Assembly (NCBI RefSeq): GCF_003984625.1
Contig: NZ_RWKH01000010.1
Span: 124,001-188,000 of the forward strand
Direction of reading: 5' to 3'
Length of the DNA stretch: 64,000 nucleotides
From: Variovorax sp. DXTD-1
GTDB taxonomy: Bacteria; Pseudomonadota; Gammaproteobacteria; Burkholderiales; Burkholderiaceae_C
In this document: positions 28,734-35,464 of the stretch, piece after piece
Layout: each line of letters opens with the position of its first letter
Numbering within the stretch: position 1 is the stretch's first letter
The notes under the pieces: generated by a model
Databases searched by the model: none
The model's input: only the letters and a program-made list of their open reading frames with translations
Told to the model about the DNA's origin: nothing
Made by a program: the position numbers and the translations under genes

Positions 28734-28931
28734 CTAAGAACAAGTTAGGCCGCGCTGCGCGCGGCCTCGGCCCGCACTGCGTGCTGGTCCTTCGGCCACT
28801 TCCGCGCGTGCCCCATCGCGTCCACGACCACACACGGCCACGCCCTGCGACGTGCCTACGGCCCGCACGCGATCCACCGGCCATGGCTGCACGCCATGGA
28901 ACATCCGCTTAGCAGTAGGAGCGCGCTTCAT
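28734..28931 (-). CDS. Possible small phage protein coupled to the zot-like gene
   Basis: ATG 28931 overlaps the zot-like stop in ATGA and the frame runs 65 codons (starts MKRAPTAKRMFHGVQPWPV). It is very rich in Arg, Gly and Ala, and its last part is the 28748-28766 hairpin. The overlap favours translation; the composition does not favour a conserved fold. No family recognised. Confidence 0.4.
   Translation of the reverse strand: MKRAPTAKRMFHGVQPWPVDRVRAVGTSQGVAVCGRGRDGARAEVAEGPARSAGRGRAQRGLTCS
28748..28766 (-). terminator. Hairpin after the virion operon
   Basis: GGCCGCGCTGCGCGCGGCC: seven paired bases around a five-base loop. On the minus strand it is followed by TAACTTGTTCTT, moderately T-rich. 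It probably ends or attenuates the long minus-strand transcript that finishes with the zot-like gene. Confidence 0.5.
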
Positions 28932-30121
28932 TGGCCTGCGGTCTGAAACGACCACTTGGACCCCGGCTGGACGCGGGGTTGCTGGGCCGGGGACGCTACG
29001 ACCTCCGTAGGCGCGCCGGGCGCCTTGCCACCGCTGTCGATCAGCGTGATGCCCGAAGGCGCAGGAAAGACCGTTTCCGGGGCATGGCGGGGGGTATCGA
29101 CGCGCGGCGTGTCCCGGCGCTCACCTTCCACCGCGAACGCATAAAAGGCACCGTGTCGCACCAAGCCCTCACACATGGCCTGATCGACCGGATACGGCGT
29201 GGCGTCCTGCGTGAAGCACTTGCAACCCTTCGACGGCATCGAAATGCACGCCGCAGCCACGGGCACGCGCTTTGGTTCCGTCAGCTTGTCATAGGCCGGT
29301 GCTGTATGCATCAAGCCCGCGATGCGAGGGCGATACGCGGACACGTATTCCAGGGTGGTCTGCGGCCGCGTGCTGGACTGACCCGAGCCCGCGACCGCTC
29401 CACCGGCCACCGGCCCCGCGGCTACTGTGACAGGCGCCTTACCGCCCGTACGGTCCCAAAGCAACTTGCCGGCAAGCCAGAACATGGCGAGGGCCACAGG
29501 CACACCGAGAACAACCATCCAGAACTGACGCGGAATCTTGCGCTTGCCAGTGTGAAGCTCGGCGCTCTCATACCAGTCGTAGACCTCCTTCGGCTGGCCC
29601 CGCATATCGACCTGGGCAGTCTTGCCCGCGCCGTCTTTCTCACAGGTGTTGTTGACCGCCGACCACTGGAGCACGCTGGTCATGTTGGACGCACCGAACG
29701 CACGCTTCAGATGCTGGTGCCAACCGGGCGAGCCGATGAGCTTGGTCACGAAGCTATCGATGTTGCTGGGGTGCTGCGTGAGCAGGTAGAAATCGAAGCC
29801 GCGTGCACGATGCTCGGCGAGCCTGCTGACCGACTGCGGCACCGCAGAGCCATTGGGCCGCTTCGGCAGGTAGTTGTGGCATTCATCGCCGAGGAAAATC
29901 GTGCCATCGGGTTGCGCCCACCAATCTTTGAACTCGCAAGTCGTCCAACCGAACTGCTTCATCACGGACGGCTTGATTTTCACGTACTGCCGTGTCGGGT
30001 CTTCGGCATCGCCGACGATTACGCAGACCGGACGAAGCTCGGCAAGCTGCTTGTCGCGCACGTCCTTGAGGGTGAAGAGGGACTTGCAGGAGCCATTGGC
30101 ACCGGTACGGAGGTAGAGCAT
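28928..30121 (-). CDS. zot: Zot-like phage assembly ATPase (pI homologue)
   Basis: 397 residues; inner-membrane ATPase that drives filamentous virion extrusion. The N-terminal P-loop is TGANGSCKSLF (6-16), with Cys where Gly usually precedes the Lys; the Walker B-like segment is TIFLGDECH. A single membrane helix follows near residue 210 (FWMVVLGVPVALAMFWLAG), with the C-terminal part presumably periplasmic. ATG 30121 overlaps the upstream stop in TAATG, which fixes the start. Toxicity as in the Vibrio cholerae namesake is not implied. Confidence 0.9.
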   Translation of the reverse strand: MLYLRTGANGSCKSLFTLKDVRDKQLAELRPVCVIVGDAEDPTRQYVKIKPSVMKQFGWTTCEFKDWWAQPDGTIFLGDECHNYLPKRPNGSAVPQSVSRLAEHRARGFDFYLLTQHPSNIDSFVTKLIGSPGWHQHLKRAFGASNMTSVLQWSAVNNTCEKDGAGKTAQVDMRGQPKEVYDWYESAELHTGKRKIPRQFWMVVLGVPVALAMFWLAGKLLWDRTGGKAPVTVAAGPVAGGAVAGSGQSSTRPQTTLEYVSAYRPRIAGLMHTAPAYDKLTEPKRVPVAAACISMPSKGCKCFTQDATPYPVDQAMCEGLVRHGAFYAFAVEGERRDTPRVDTPRHAPETVFPAPSGITLIDSGGKAPGAPTEVVASPAQQPRVQPGSKWSFQTAGQ

Positions 30122-30420
30122 TACTTCACTACCCAACGCTTCACGATGTCGCTCGTGATGCCCTGCATGACAGCACGTGCAACGATCGCACTCGTGATGA
30201 TGCTGATGCACACGCCCACCTTCATATGCGACAGCAACGCGACGTACTCACCACCCATGCCCTGTAGTGCGGAGACGGCCTGCGACTTCAACCACGCAAG
30301 GCTCGCATTGGCCCCGGTGAAGGTCACCACGCCGATACCCAAGCGCAACAGCACCTGCCCGGCGATGCTGCCCGAAACCCAGAGAAGACCGCGCAGCAAT
30401 AGCGCAATGATGGCCGGCAT
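30121..30420 (-). CDS. pVI-like minor coat/assembly protein (DUF2523 type)
   Basis: 99 residues with hydrophobic segments at both ends and in the middle (GLLWVSGSIAGQVLLRLGIGVVTFTG; VGVCISIITSAIVARAV). Position between pIII-like and Zot-like genes is that of gene VI in Ff phages, which caps the virion together with pIII. Overlaps the next start by one base. Confidence 0.82.
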   Translation of the reverse strand: MPAIIALLLRGLLWVSGSIAGQVLLRLGIGVVTFTGANASLAWLKSQAVSALQGMGGEYVALLSHMKVGVCISIITSAIVARAVMQGITSDIVKRWVVK

Positions 30421-30422
30421 GA

Positions 30423-31937
30423 CTACCCCCTAGTGACGATGCGCGCCGCAAGCAACAGAGACACGGCGACGAGGATTTGCCCGAGGACCGCAAGCGGATC
30501 ACAGAGCACGTTGAAGGGCAGCGCGACCGAGTAGCCGCGCACCACCACTGTCTTGTTCAGATTGCAACCGCCACCGCCGAGCGCATCGCTCGTATCGAAG
30601 TTGCCCGGCCCGATGCTCACGGTGCTGTTGTTCGGGTTGTCCTTCATGGCGTTATCCGTCTTCTGTCCTTCGGCAGTAACCCACGTCGATGGCTCAGTGT
30701 CGGTGCGCATCACCTCGCAATTGCGCTTGTGCTGTTCCTCGGCCATGGCGTTCAACACCGCGTCATCGCTTACTGCTTTGAAGCCGCTTGCGCACGATCC
30801 ACCGAAGCTCGTGTCAGCGCCATCGCCACCGCATTGCTTGTCCTTCGGATTCTTTTCGCAGAACCCGGACTGCGACCCCGTCGACGCACTGGTCGCCGTG
30901 CCTGTACACGTCGTGCGACTCTCACCGTTGACCGTCGTCGTCCCCGAGGTCTGACCCGCAGGGCAGGTGCCATTACCCGGCGCATTGATCGTGGTGGTGG
31001 TGTTGTTCGTCGTCGTCGTGCACTGCCCGTTCTTGCACTCAGTGCGACCCGTCGTCGTGCTCGTGGTAGAGCTACCGTCGCTGTTGTTCGTCGTCGTGGT
31101 TCCGCTGCCCGGCGCGGGAGTGCTTGTGCCAGTGTCGGGCCCGACTGGCGCACAGATACGCGTGCCGTTGACCGTGCCCGGCGCCTGACCTGCAGGACAA
31201 CGCGCCGGTGCAGGTTGCCCGGGCACAGGCACCTTGTCAGGATTCACCGGATCAGCTACCGGCGCAGGGGAGGGACTCTCCGCCGTCTCACCATTCCCCG
31301 TACACGCAGACGATCTAGCGCCGCTCATGTAGGCAATGCCGCGACACGTCCAACCGGTCTGCCCAGGCACCTGAGAGGTGTAGTCACACACCGCCACGGT
31401 CTGGCACGTCGCGTTCCCACCAGCCCCGCCGAGACAGGCCCAATTAGCTGCCTTCGTCGTAGACGCCCATTCAATCTCCCCAACAATCGCACCTTTCAAC
31501 GCGAAACAAGAATCAGGCGGAGCCTCGCACGCTGTATGCGCAGCGTTCTCGACGTAAGGGCTCGTGCACTGACACCCACCCGTGACCGCTGTGCTGTTCG
31601 CAGGACACACACCAGCAACGGTATAGCCATTGGCCAAAGAGTTAGCCAACACCGCTGAATTCGAATTCTGGGTGAGAGTCTGATAGCAGGCCCCGTTAAA
31701 AATCTTCGACGCGGTATAGGCGTTAGCCGGATCGCCGCCACCGGCCACGTACGCACCTTGCGTCTTCGGCACCAACGCCGCACACGCCTCATCGATAGTC
31801 ACACCCGTCGCCTCAACATAACGACCAAACAACGTCAGATCGACATGCCACCCCGTTTGCGTAGGGATCACCGCGTGCGCCGAGAACGAAAAAGCCGCCA
31901 AGACGACGGCAATGATCAGGCGGTAAAGATGAGCCAT
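30423..31937 (-). CDS. pIII-like receptor-binding (attachment) protein
   Basis: 504 residues. Sec signal peptide (about 1-23, LIIAVVLAAFSFSAHA), a cysteine-rich N-terminal region, a long low-complexity linker of Thr, Asn, Ser, Gly and Pro (about 215-350), a C-terminal domain with further cysteines, and a final membrane helix (about 480-500) with a basic end. This is the layout of filamentous phage adsorption proteins of the TspB-like group. It should set host range by binding a pilus. Its ATG lies inside the preceding 19-codon gene. Confidence 0.85.
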   Translation of the reverse strand: MAHLYRLIIAVVLAAFSFSAHAVIPTQTGWHVDLTLFGRYVEATGVTIDEACAALVPKTQGAYVAGGGDPANAYTASKIFNGACYQTLTQNSNSAVLANSLANGYTVAGVCPANSTAVTGGCQCTSPYVENAAHTACEAPPDSCFALKGAIVGEIEWASTTKAANWACLGGAGGNATCQTVAVCDYTSQVPGQTGWTCRGIAYMSGARSSACTGNGETAESPSPAPVADPVNPDKVPVPGQPAPARCPAGQAPGTVNGTRICAPVGPDTGTSTPAPGSGTTTTNNSDGSSTTSTTTGRTECKNGQCTTTTNNTTTTINAPGNGTCPAGQTSGTTTVNGESRTTCTGTATSASTGSQSGFCEKNPKDKQCGGDGADTSFGGSCASGFKAVSDDAVLNAMAEEQHKRNCEVMRTDTEPSTWVTAEGQKTDNAMKDNPNNSTVSIGPGNFDTSDALGGGGCNLNKTVVVRGYSVALPFNVLCDPLAVLGQILVAVSLLLAARIVTRG

Positions 31938-31975
31938 AGCGCCGGAAGAATTGCGATGAGGATGAAGATTCCCAT
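31916..31975 (-). CDS. 19-residue hydrophobic coat-like protein
   Basis: MGIFILIAILPALWLIFTA, a single membrane helix, between the major coat gene and the pIII-like gene. ATG 31975 follows a CAGGGCAGG purine stretch. It overlaps the first 22 bases of the pIII-like gene in another frame, so it may couple translation of that gene. Very small membrane proteins at this place are common in inoviruses, although this one is shorter than pVII or pIX of Ff. Confidence 0.55.
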   Translation of the reverse strand: MGIFILIAILPALWLIFTA

Positions 31976-31992
31976 GGTGCCTGCCCTGTGCG

Positions 31993-32013
31993 AAGCAGCC
32001 GGTGCGGCTGCTT
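31993..32013 (-). terminator. Hairpin after the major coat gene
   Basis: AAGCAGCCG / CGGCTGCTT with a three-base loop, a perfect nine-base stem. No T run follows on the minus strand. Its place corresponds to the weak terminator after gene VIII in Ff phages, which lowers expression of pIII and later genes. Confidence 0.6.
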
Positions 32014-32060
32014 TGAACAAGGCACCTGCAGGCGTCCCCGCAGATGCGCTCAGCGGGGGA

Positions 32061-32264
32061 TCAGCTCAGGGCCGAACGCACCCACTTGAAGGCCTTCACA
32101 GCGCCGTAGATCAGCAGCACGGCCACACCGATCAGGCCCACGGGCGCGGCTTGTGCGCCGATGTCGGTAACGACAGCAGCGACGTCCACAGCAGCAGCGT
32201 TTGCGCCACCGACGAGGGCCAGCGAACCAGCGGCAACGAGGCCGCGAATGACGTTTGCGTTCAT
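32061..32264 (-). CDS. Major coat protein precursor (pVIII-like)
   Basis: 67-residue precursor. Signal peptide about 1-23 ending in GGANA, then an acidic/neutral N-terminal segment, one membrane helix (GLIGVAVLLIYGAV) and a basic C-terminus KAFKWVRSALS that would face the DNA. Mature length about 44 residues, as expected for the helical coat of a filamentous phage. Followed by a perfect hairpin. Confidence 0.92.
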   Translation of the reverse strand: MNANVIRGLVAAGSLALVGGANAAAVDVAAVVTDIGAQAAPVGLIGVAVLLIYGAVKAFKWVRSALS

Positions 32265-32275
32265 TTCAGTTTTTC

Positions 32276-32476
32276 CTACTCAGGTTGATTTCCATCAGAA
32301 GTACTGAGCGTCTTCAGGACCATTCGCACGGCCCATCCAACGACCCAGACCGCGCCGATGGCGAGCGCGATTTGTGCGCCTTCCTCCAGCGTGAGCTGGA
32401 GCGGAGGCAAAGAGAGTTCGTGCACCACGGTGACGGTGCACGCAGATGCGCAATCGATGACGGTGGGATCAGCCAT
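32276..32476 (-). CDS. Conserved small inovirus membrane protein
   Basis: 66 residues from ATG 32476: two cysteines near the N-terminus (MADPTVIDCASACTVTVV), LPPLQLT, and one membrane helix with WVVGWAVRMVL before a polar tail. This pattern recurs in Pf-like inoviruses just upstream of or near the coat gene; it is probably a minor coat or assembly protein. The start overlaps the preceding gene by eight bases. Confidence 0.75.
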   Translation of the reverse strand: MADPTVIDCASACTVTVVHELSLPPLQLTLEEGAQIALAIGAVWVVGWAVRMVLKTLSTSDGNQPE

Positions 32477-32570
32477 AGAAGGCCTTGACGACACCGACCA
32501 CCGCGACTGCGGCGAGTGCGCCGAGCTTCCAGACGAAGCTACGGCCAAAGGTTCGGATGAGCCAGCGCAT
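32469..32570 (-). CDS. 33-residue pVII/pIX-like minor coat protein
   Basis: 33 residues beginning MRWLIRTFGRSFVWK, with a hydrophobic Ala/Val-rich second half (LAAVAVVGVVKAFYG). ATG 32570 overlaps the upstream stop in TGATG, and its own stop lies inside the next gene (ATGGCTGA). Ff pVII and pIX have 33 and 32 residues, so size, hydrophobicity and coupled position all suggest an end-cap protein. Confidence 0.65.
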   Translation of the reverse strand: MRWLIRTFGRSFVWKLGALAAVAVVGVVKAFYG

Positions 32571-32953
32571 CACTTCCAGCCTTTCGCCACATCCCCCGAA
32601 CGGTCCGCTTGAGCCTGTGAGTAACGCTCACGCGCCTCATCACCCCACGACTCATCGAACGCACGCCCCATGTAGCCGGCGTCATATGCGCTCACGGCCG
32701 CGTTCTCGGCATATGCCGCCGATTGCCCGTGCCCCATCGCGGCCAGCGACTCAGCATGCTCACGTGCACGCGTCATACGCCCCGCAGCAGACAAGGGAAC
32801 ACCGCCACCACCGCCCAAGCTCAGCATCTCGCGCAGTACCTTGAAGGCACTGATCGCACCCCAGATGCCGAGGCACGCCACACCGACGAGCGAGACAGCC
32901 TGGATGTTCTCCAGAACGAAATCAGCGACAGGCGAGATATCGATAGCGGCCAT
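32570..32953 (-). CDS. Membrane-anchored inovirus protein of unknown function
   Basis: 127 residues. One membrane helix near residues 15-40 (VSLVGVACLGIWGAISAF) followed by a Lys/Arg pair, a glycine run (GGGGG) and a polar, Ala- and Ala/Glu-rich C-terminal part. The N-terminal third resembles a coat protein in pattern. A GGAG site precedes ATG 32953. No family recognised. Confidence 0.7.
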   Translation of the reverse strand: MAAIDISPVADFVLENIQAVSLVGVACLGIWGAISAFKVLREMLSLGGGGGVPLSAAGRMTRAREHAESLAAMGHGQSAAYAENAAVSAYDAGYMGRAFDESWGDEARERYSQAQADRSGDVAKGWK

Positions 32954-32961
32954 GGCGACTC

Positions 32962-33120
32962 CTACAAACGGTTGAGCGAGGGAACCTTGCTGTGATCGCG
33001 ACGGCGGGCGCGTTCGATGCGCTCTCGACGCGCAGCACGCTCACCAGCGGCCCAAATGAACCCACAGAGGCCCATACCGACCAGGAAGCCAGCGAGCAGC
33101 AAGGCGAGCGCGGCGGGCAT
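32962..33120 (-). CDS. 52-residue small membrane protein
   Basis: Begins MPAALALLLAGFLVGMGLCG, one membrane helix to about residue 25, then an Arg-rich tail (ERAARRERIERARRRD). ATG 33120 overlaps the ssDNA-binding gene stop in TAATG, so translation is coupled. Position and size fit a minor coat or assembly protein; a lone basic C-terminus could contact phage DNA. Confidence 0.65.
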   Translation of the reverse strand: MPAALALLLAGFLVGMGLCGFIWAAGERAARRERIERARRRDHSKVPSLNRL

Positions 33121-33446
33121 TACGCGGCCTTCTGTGCGACGGGTTGCGGCATGCGGCCTTGTGCGGGCACAAAGCCGGTGAGGATCGACACAATGTCGCC
33201 CTTCTGGTCGCCGAAGTCGGCCACGCGCAGGGAGAAGGTTGCGGCGTAGAGGCCAACCTTCACTTGGTCGCGAAGCTCAGGAACGATCTGATCGCTACGC
33301 AGCGTGCCGACCGTGACCACCCCGCCCTTGTCGTCACGCAGCACGCAGCGTGCGGCGAAGTGGGTGTAGGTGTTGCCGGTGCGCTTGCTTTTGCGCTCCT
33401 CGTTTTCGACGGCGAGGACTTCAATGATGGAACTGAATTGAGACAT
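33120..33446 (-). CDS. Phage single-stranded DNA-binding protein (pV-like)
   Basis: 108 residues, beta-strand-rich without membrane segment: FSSIIEVLAVENEERKSKRTG, THFAARCVLRD, VGLYAATFSLRVADFGDQKGDIVSILTGFVP. Size and position upstream of the coat genes match gene V, whose product coats new single strands and holds them for packaging. Preceded by AGGAG-type site and by the 33487-33575 inverted repeat. Confidence 0.75.
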   Translation of the reverse strand: MSQFSSIIEVLAVENEERKSKRTGNTYTHFAARCVLRDDKGGVVTVGTLRSDQIVPELRDQVKVGLYAATFSLRVADFGDQKGDIVSILTGFVPAQGRMPQPVAQKAA

Positions 33447-33486
33447 GAGAGGCTCCTAAAAACCGCTGTTTGCGGCGGGTTGCGGC

Positions 33487-33575
33487 GACGTGCCAGCGTT
33501 GCGCCCGATGCACCCCAGCCGAAGCCTTCCGTGGGTGAGCGGGATAGCCCTCACAGGGCGCAACGCTGGCACGTC
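33487..33575. repeat. Perfect 20-base inverted repeat in the phage intergenic region
   Basis: GACGTGCCAGCGTTGCGCCC at 33487-33506 is matched by its exact reverse complement at 33556-33575, with a 49-base loop containing a smaller CACCC/GGGTG stem. CCAGCGTTGC occurs a third time near 33582. The stretch 33447-33638 carries no gene. A stable hairpin in this place is a candidate packaging signal or replication origin of the phage. Confidence 0.85.
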
Positions 33576-33638
33576 AGAACAACCAGCGTTGCAGCCAGAA
33601 CTCGCGGCTGCGGATGAGGGACCAACGTTGAGCGGGGG

Positions 33639-33971
33639 TCACGACGCACACCCGACAACACGCCAGAAATACCGACCGTCTTCATCCCGAAACGGCTCGA
33701 CAAGCCCTCGCGTGACAAGAGAAGCCATCGTCCCGGTAGTAACGCGAGCACCACGGTAAGCACGCCGACTCGCACCAGCCGGGCCAACCAAACGAAGCCA
33801 GTCATAGGCCCACTGCTGAGTGCCACTAAGACGCACGTGAGAGGTGTCCACCCCCACCCCGGGCTCAGCAGGAGCCGCCAAGCTCAGAACCGAGCCGTTA
33901 GCCGAAGCAGGTGGGGGAGGACAGACGAGACGTTGCGCGTGCGCAGCGAAAGAGACTTGAGACAGGGACAT
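33639..33971 (-). CDS. First gene of the phage virion operon, possible DNA-binding protein
   Basis: 110 residues. An AGGAGCC site precedes ATG 33971. The N-terminal third is low complexity; the C-terminal part (TGTMASLVTRGLVEPFRDEDGRYFWRVVG) looks like a winged helix with its beta hairpin. It starts 14 bases from operator 1, divergent to the HTH gene, so it may be an early regulator (Cro or antirepressor type). No family recognised. Confidence 0.6.
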   Translation of the reverse strand: MSLSQVSFAAHAQRLVCPPPPASANGSVLSLAAPAEPGVGVDTSHVRLSGTQQWAYDWLRLVGPAGASRRAYRGARVTTGTMASLVTRGLVEPFRDEDGRYFWRVVGCAS

Positions 33972-33984
33972 TGGCGGCTCCTAA

Positions 33985-34059
33985 TTTCACAGGGTGTGAA
34001 ACTAATGTAGTTGCGACTTTCACACCCTGTCAACAACTTTTTTCACACCCCGTGAGAAA
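33985..34059. promoter_or_regulatory. Three operator-like repeats between divergent phage genes
   Basis: O1 33985-34001 is TTTCACAGGGTGTGAAA, a perfect seven-base palindrome around GGG. O2 34018-34034 is TTTCACACCCTGTCAAC and O3 34041-34059 is TTTCACACCCCGTGAGAAA, imperfect versions. Three related sites between a divergent HTH gene and the virion operon is a classic repressor control region. Confidence 0.8.
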
Positions 34060-34067
34060 CTTCGCCT

Positions 34068-34331
34068 ATGCCGCACACCATCGAACTACTCAATCGAGCC
34101 TTGACCGCCCGCAAAGCGTCTCACCTCGCACGAGCCCTGAACATCCATCCCTCAGCGCTCACCAACGCCGCCAAGCGTGGTCGGCTCAGCCCAACACTCG
34201 CAGGATCAATCGCCCATGAGCTAGGTGAAGACGAACGCGACTGGATAGCAATTGCTGGCCTAGAGGCCGAGCCCGCAGGCCCACTGCGCGACACGCTGAT
34301 CAACCGACTCTCGGCGCGCGTTCGATCCTGA
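34068..34331 (+). CDS. Phage HTH regulator (probable repressor) whose 3' end contains the att core
   Basis: 87 residues as integrated. An N-terminal helix-turn-helix lies around residues 17-40 (ASHLARALNIHPSALTNAAKRGRLS), similar to phage-associated XRE/DUF3693-type proteins. Divergent from the virion operon behind three operator-like repeats, so it is probably the phage repressor. The last codons are GTT CGA TCC within attR, and the TGA stop uses two host bases (34330-34331). In the circular phage the frame would read across attP for ten more codons, LFIRRRKIGT, to a TAG. So integration changes its C-terminus. Confidence 0.8.
   Translation: MPHTIELLNRALTARKASHLARALNIHPSALTNAAKRGRLSPTLAGSIAHELGEDERDWIAIAGLEAEPAGPLRDTLINRLSARVRS
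34320..34329. other. attR core
   Basis: GTTCGATCCT, identical to 26487-26496. Joining 26486 to 34320, or equivalently 26496 to 34330, restores the dehydrogenase reading frame (VGS-IL-IQLARQ). Confidence 0.9.
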
Positions 34332-34846
34332 TCCAGCTCGCGCGCCAGCTCACGCAACTGCGGGTGGTGGCCACGGCTTCGCGCGCCGAGACGCGGGCGT
34401 GGTGCCTAGCGCTGGGCGCGCACGCGGTCATCGATCATTCGAAGCCGCTCGCGGCCGAGCTCAAGGCCGCGGGCATCGGCGAGGTCGACATGGTCGCAAG
34501 CCTCACGCAGACGGGCCAGCACTACGCGCAGATCATCGAAAGCCTCAAGCCCCAGGGCCAGCTGGCGGTGATCGACGACTTGCCGACGCTCGACGCGATG
34601 CCGCTCAAGACCAAGTGCATCTCGCTGCACTGGGAAATGATGTTCACGCGTTCGCGCTTCGAAACGCCGGACATCGCCGAGCAAGGCGCGCTGCTGGCCG
34701 AAGTGGCCGCATTGGTCGACGCGGGCCGCATCCGCACCACGGCAAACGCGAGCTTCGGCACCATCAACGCGGCCAACCTCCGCAAGGCGCATGCGCTGAT
34801 CGAAAGCGGCACCGCGCAGGGCAAGGTGGTGCTCGCGGGGTTCTGA
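34330..34846 (+). pseudogene. Zinc-type alcohol dehydrogenase/quinone oxidoreductase, C-terminal part
   Basis: Second part of the gene cut by the prophage. It continues the Rossmann domain (IQLARQLTQLRVVATASRAETRAW) and runs to the normal end at TGA 34844-34846. Joined to 26003-26496 it gives 336 residues, the usual length of this family. A GTG at 34364 could start a truncated product but would lack the catalytic domain. Confidence 0.9.
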
Positions 34847-34860
34847 GCACAATCGGCTGC

Positions 34861-35445
34861 ATGGCCGACAAAATCACCCAGCTCCAGCCCCTGATCGAGT
34901 TCGAAACCCCGCGCCTTCGGCTGCGGCAGTGGCGCGAGAGCGATCTCGCGCCCTTTGCCGCGCTCGCGGCCGACCCGGAAGTCATGGCGTTTCTGCTGCC
35001 GCTCCCCACGCGGGACGACAGCGATGCAATGGCCGAACGCCTGAAGGCGCGCATCGATGAGAACGGCTGGGGCTTCTGGGCCGTCGAACACAAGGATTCC
35101 GGCGAATTTGCAGGCTTCACGGGCCTGAACGTGCCGCTGGCCACGCTGCCCTTTTCACCCTGCGTGGAAATCGGCTGGCGCTTCGCCAGAAAGTGGTGGG
35201 GCCAGGGGCTCGCAAGCGAGGCTGCGCGCGGCGCACTTCAAGTCGGATTCGAACGGCTCGGCTTCGACGAAATCGTGGCGTTCACCGCCGCCGGCAACCT
35301 ACGATCGGCCGCCGTGATGGAACGCATCGGCATGCATGAAGACGTGGCAGGCGCCTTCGACCACCCGGCCGTGCCCGAGGGGCACCCGCTGCGCCGGCAT
35401 CGGCTCTACCGCATCGGCCGCCCTCCGCAACAACAACGCCGATAA
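34861..35445 (+). CDS. GNAT acetyltransferase (RimJ/RimL type)
   Basis: 194 residues. Starts MADKITQLQPLIEFETPRLRLRQWRESDLAPF, the N-terminal pattern of RimJ/RimL-like acetyltransferases; VEIGWRFARKWWGQGLASEAARGAL holds the acetyl-CoA pyrophosphate loop, and ERIGMHED the last strand. Probably acetylates a protein N-terminus or small amine. Starts 14 bases after the interrupted dehydrogenase, so it may be cotranscribed with it and affected by the prophage. Confidence 0.88.
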   Translation: MADKITQLQPLIEFETPRLRLRQWRESDLAPFAALAADPEVMAFLLPLPTRDDSDAMAERLKARIDENGWGFWAVEHKDSGEFAGFTGLNVPLATLPFSPCVEIGWRFARKWWGQGLASEAARGALQVGFERLGFDEIVAFTAAGNLRSAAVMERIGMHEDVAGAFDHPAVPEGHPLRRHRLYRIGRPPQQQRR

Positions 35446-35464
35446 GCGCGAAAGGCGCCCGCCG

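Larger units (their letters stand above)
26487..34329. mobile_element. Inovirus (filamentous phage) prophage, 7.8 kb
   Basis: Complete filamentous prophage bounded by a 10-base core repeated at both ends; unit length core to core is 7833 bases. Gene content: serine recombinase, HUH Rep, Zot-like ATPase, pVI-like and pIII-like proteins, pVIII coat, tiny coat-like proteins, ssDNA-binding protein, and a divergent HTH regulator. Nearly all phage genes run on the minus strand, so the virion strand should correspond to the window's minus strand. It is inserted in a dehydrogenase gene rather than a dif site or tRNA gene; the overall plan (resolvase/invertase-type recombinase in an inovirus) recalls the RSM phages of Ralstonia. 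Confidence 0.95.

Noticed and set aside
30477..31658. 393-codon plus-strand frame within the prophage
   Set aside because: Antisense to the Thr/Asn-rich pIII-like gene; Arg-rich product without structure.
31813..32025. 70-codon minus-strand frame near the pIII-like start
   Set aside because: Overlaps the 19-codon gene and the pIII start in another frame; composition is random and no ribosome site was seen.
26487..34329. XerC/D-type dif integration or tRNA integration of the inovirus
   Set aside because: No dif-like 28-base site or tRNA at either end; the element has its own serine recombinase and the core is within a dehydrogenase gene.
34364..34846. Stand-alone small dehydrogenase gene from GTG 34364
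   Set aside because: It is exactly the C-terminal half of the gene that starts at 26003; the GTG is internal to the Rossmann domain.
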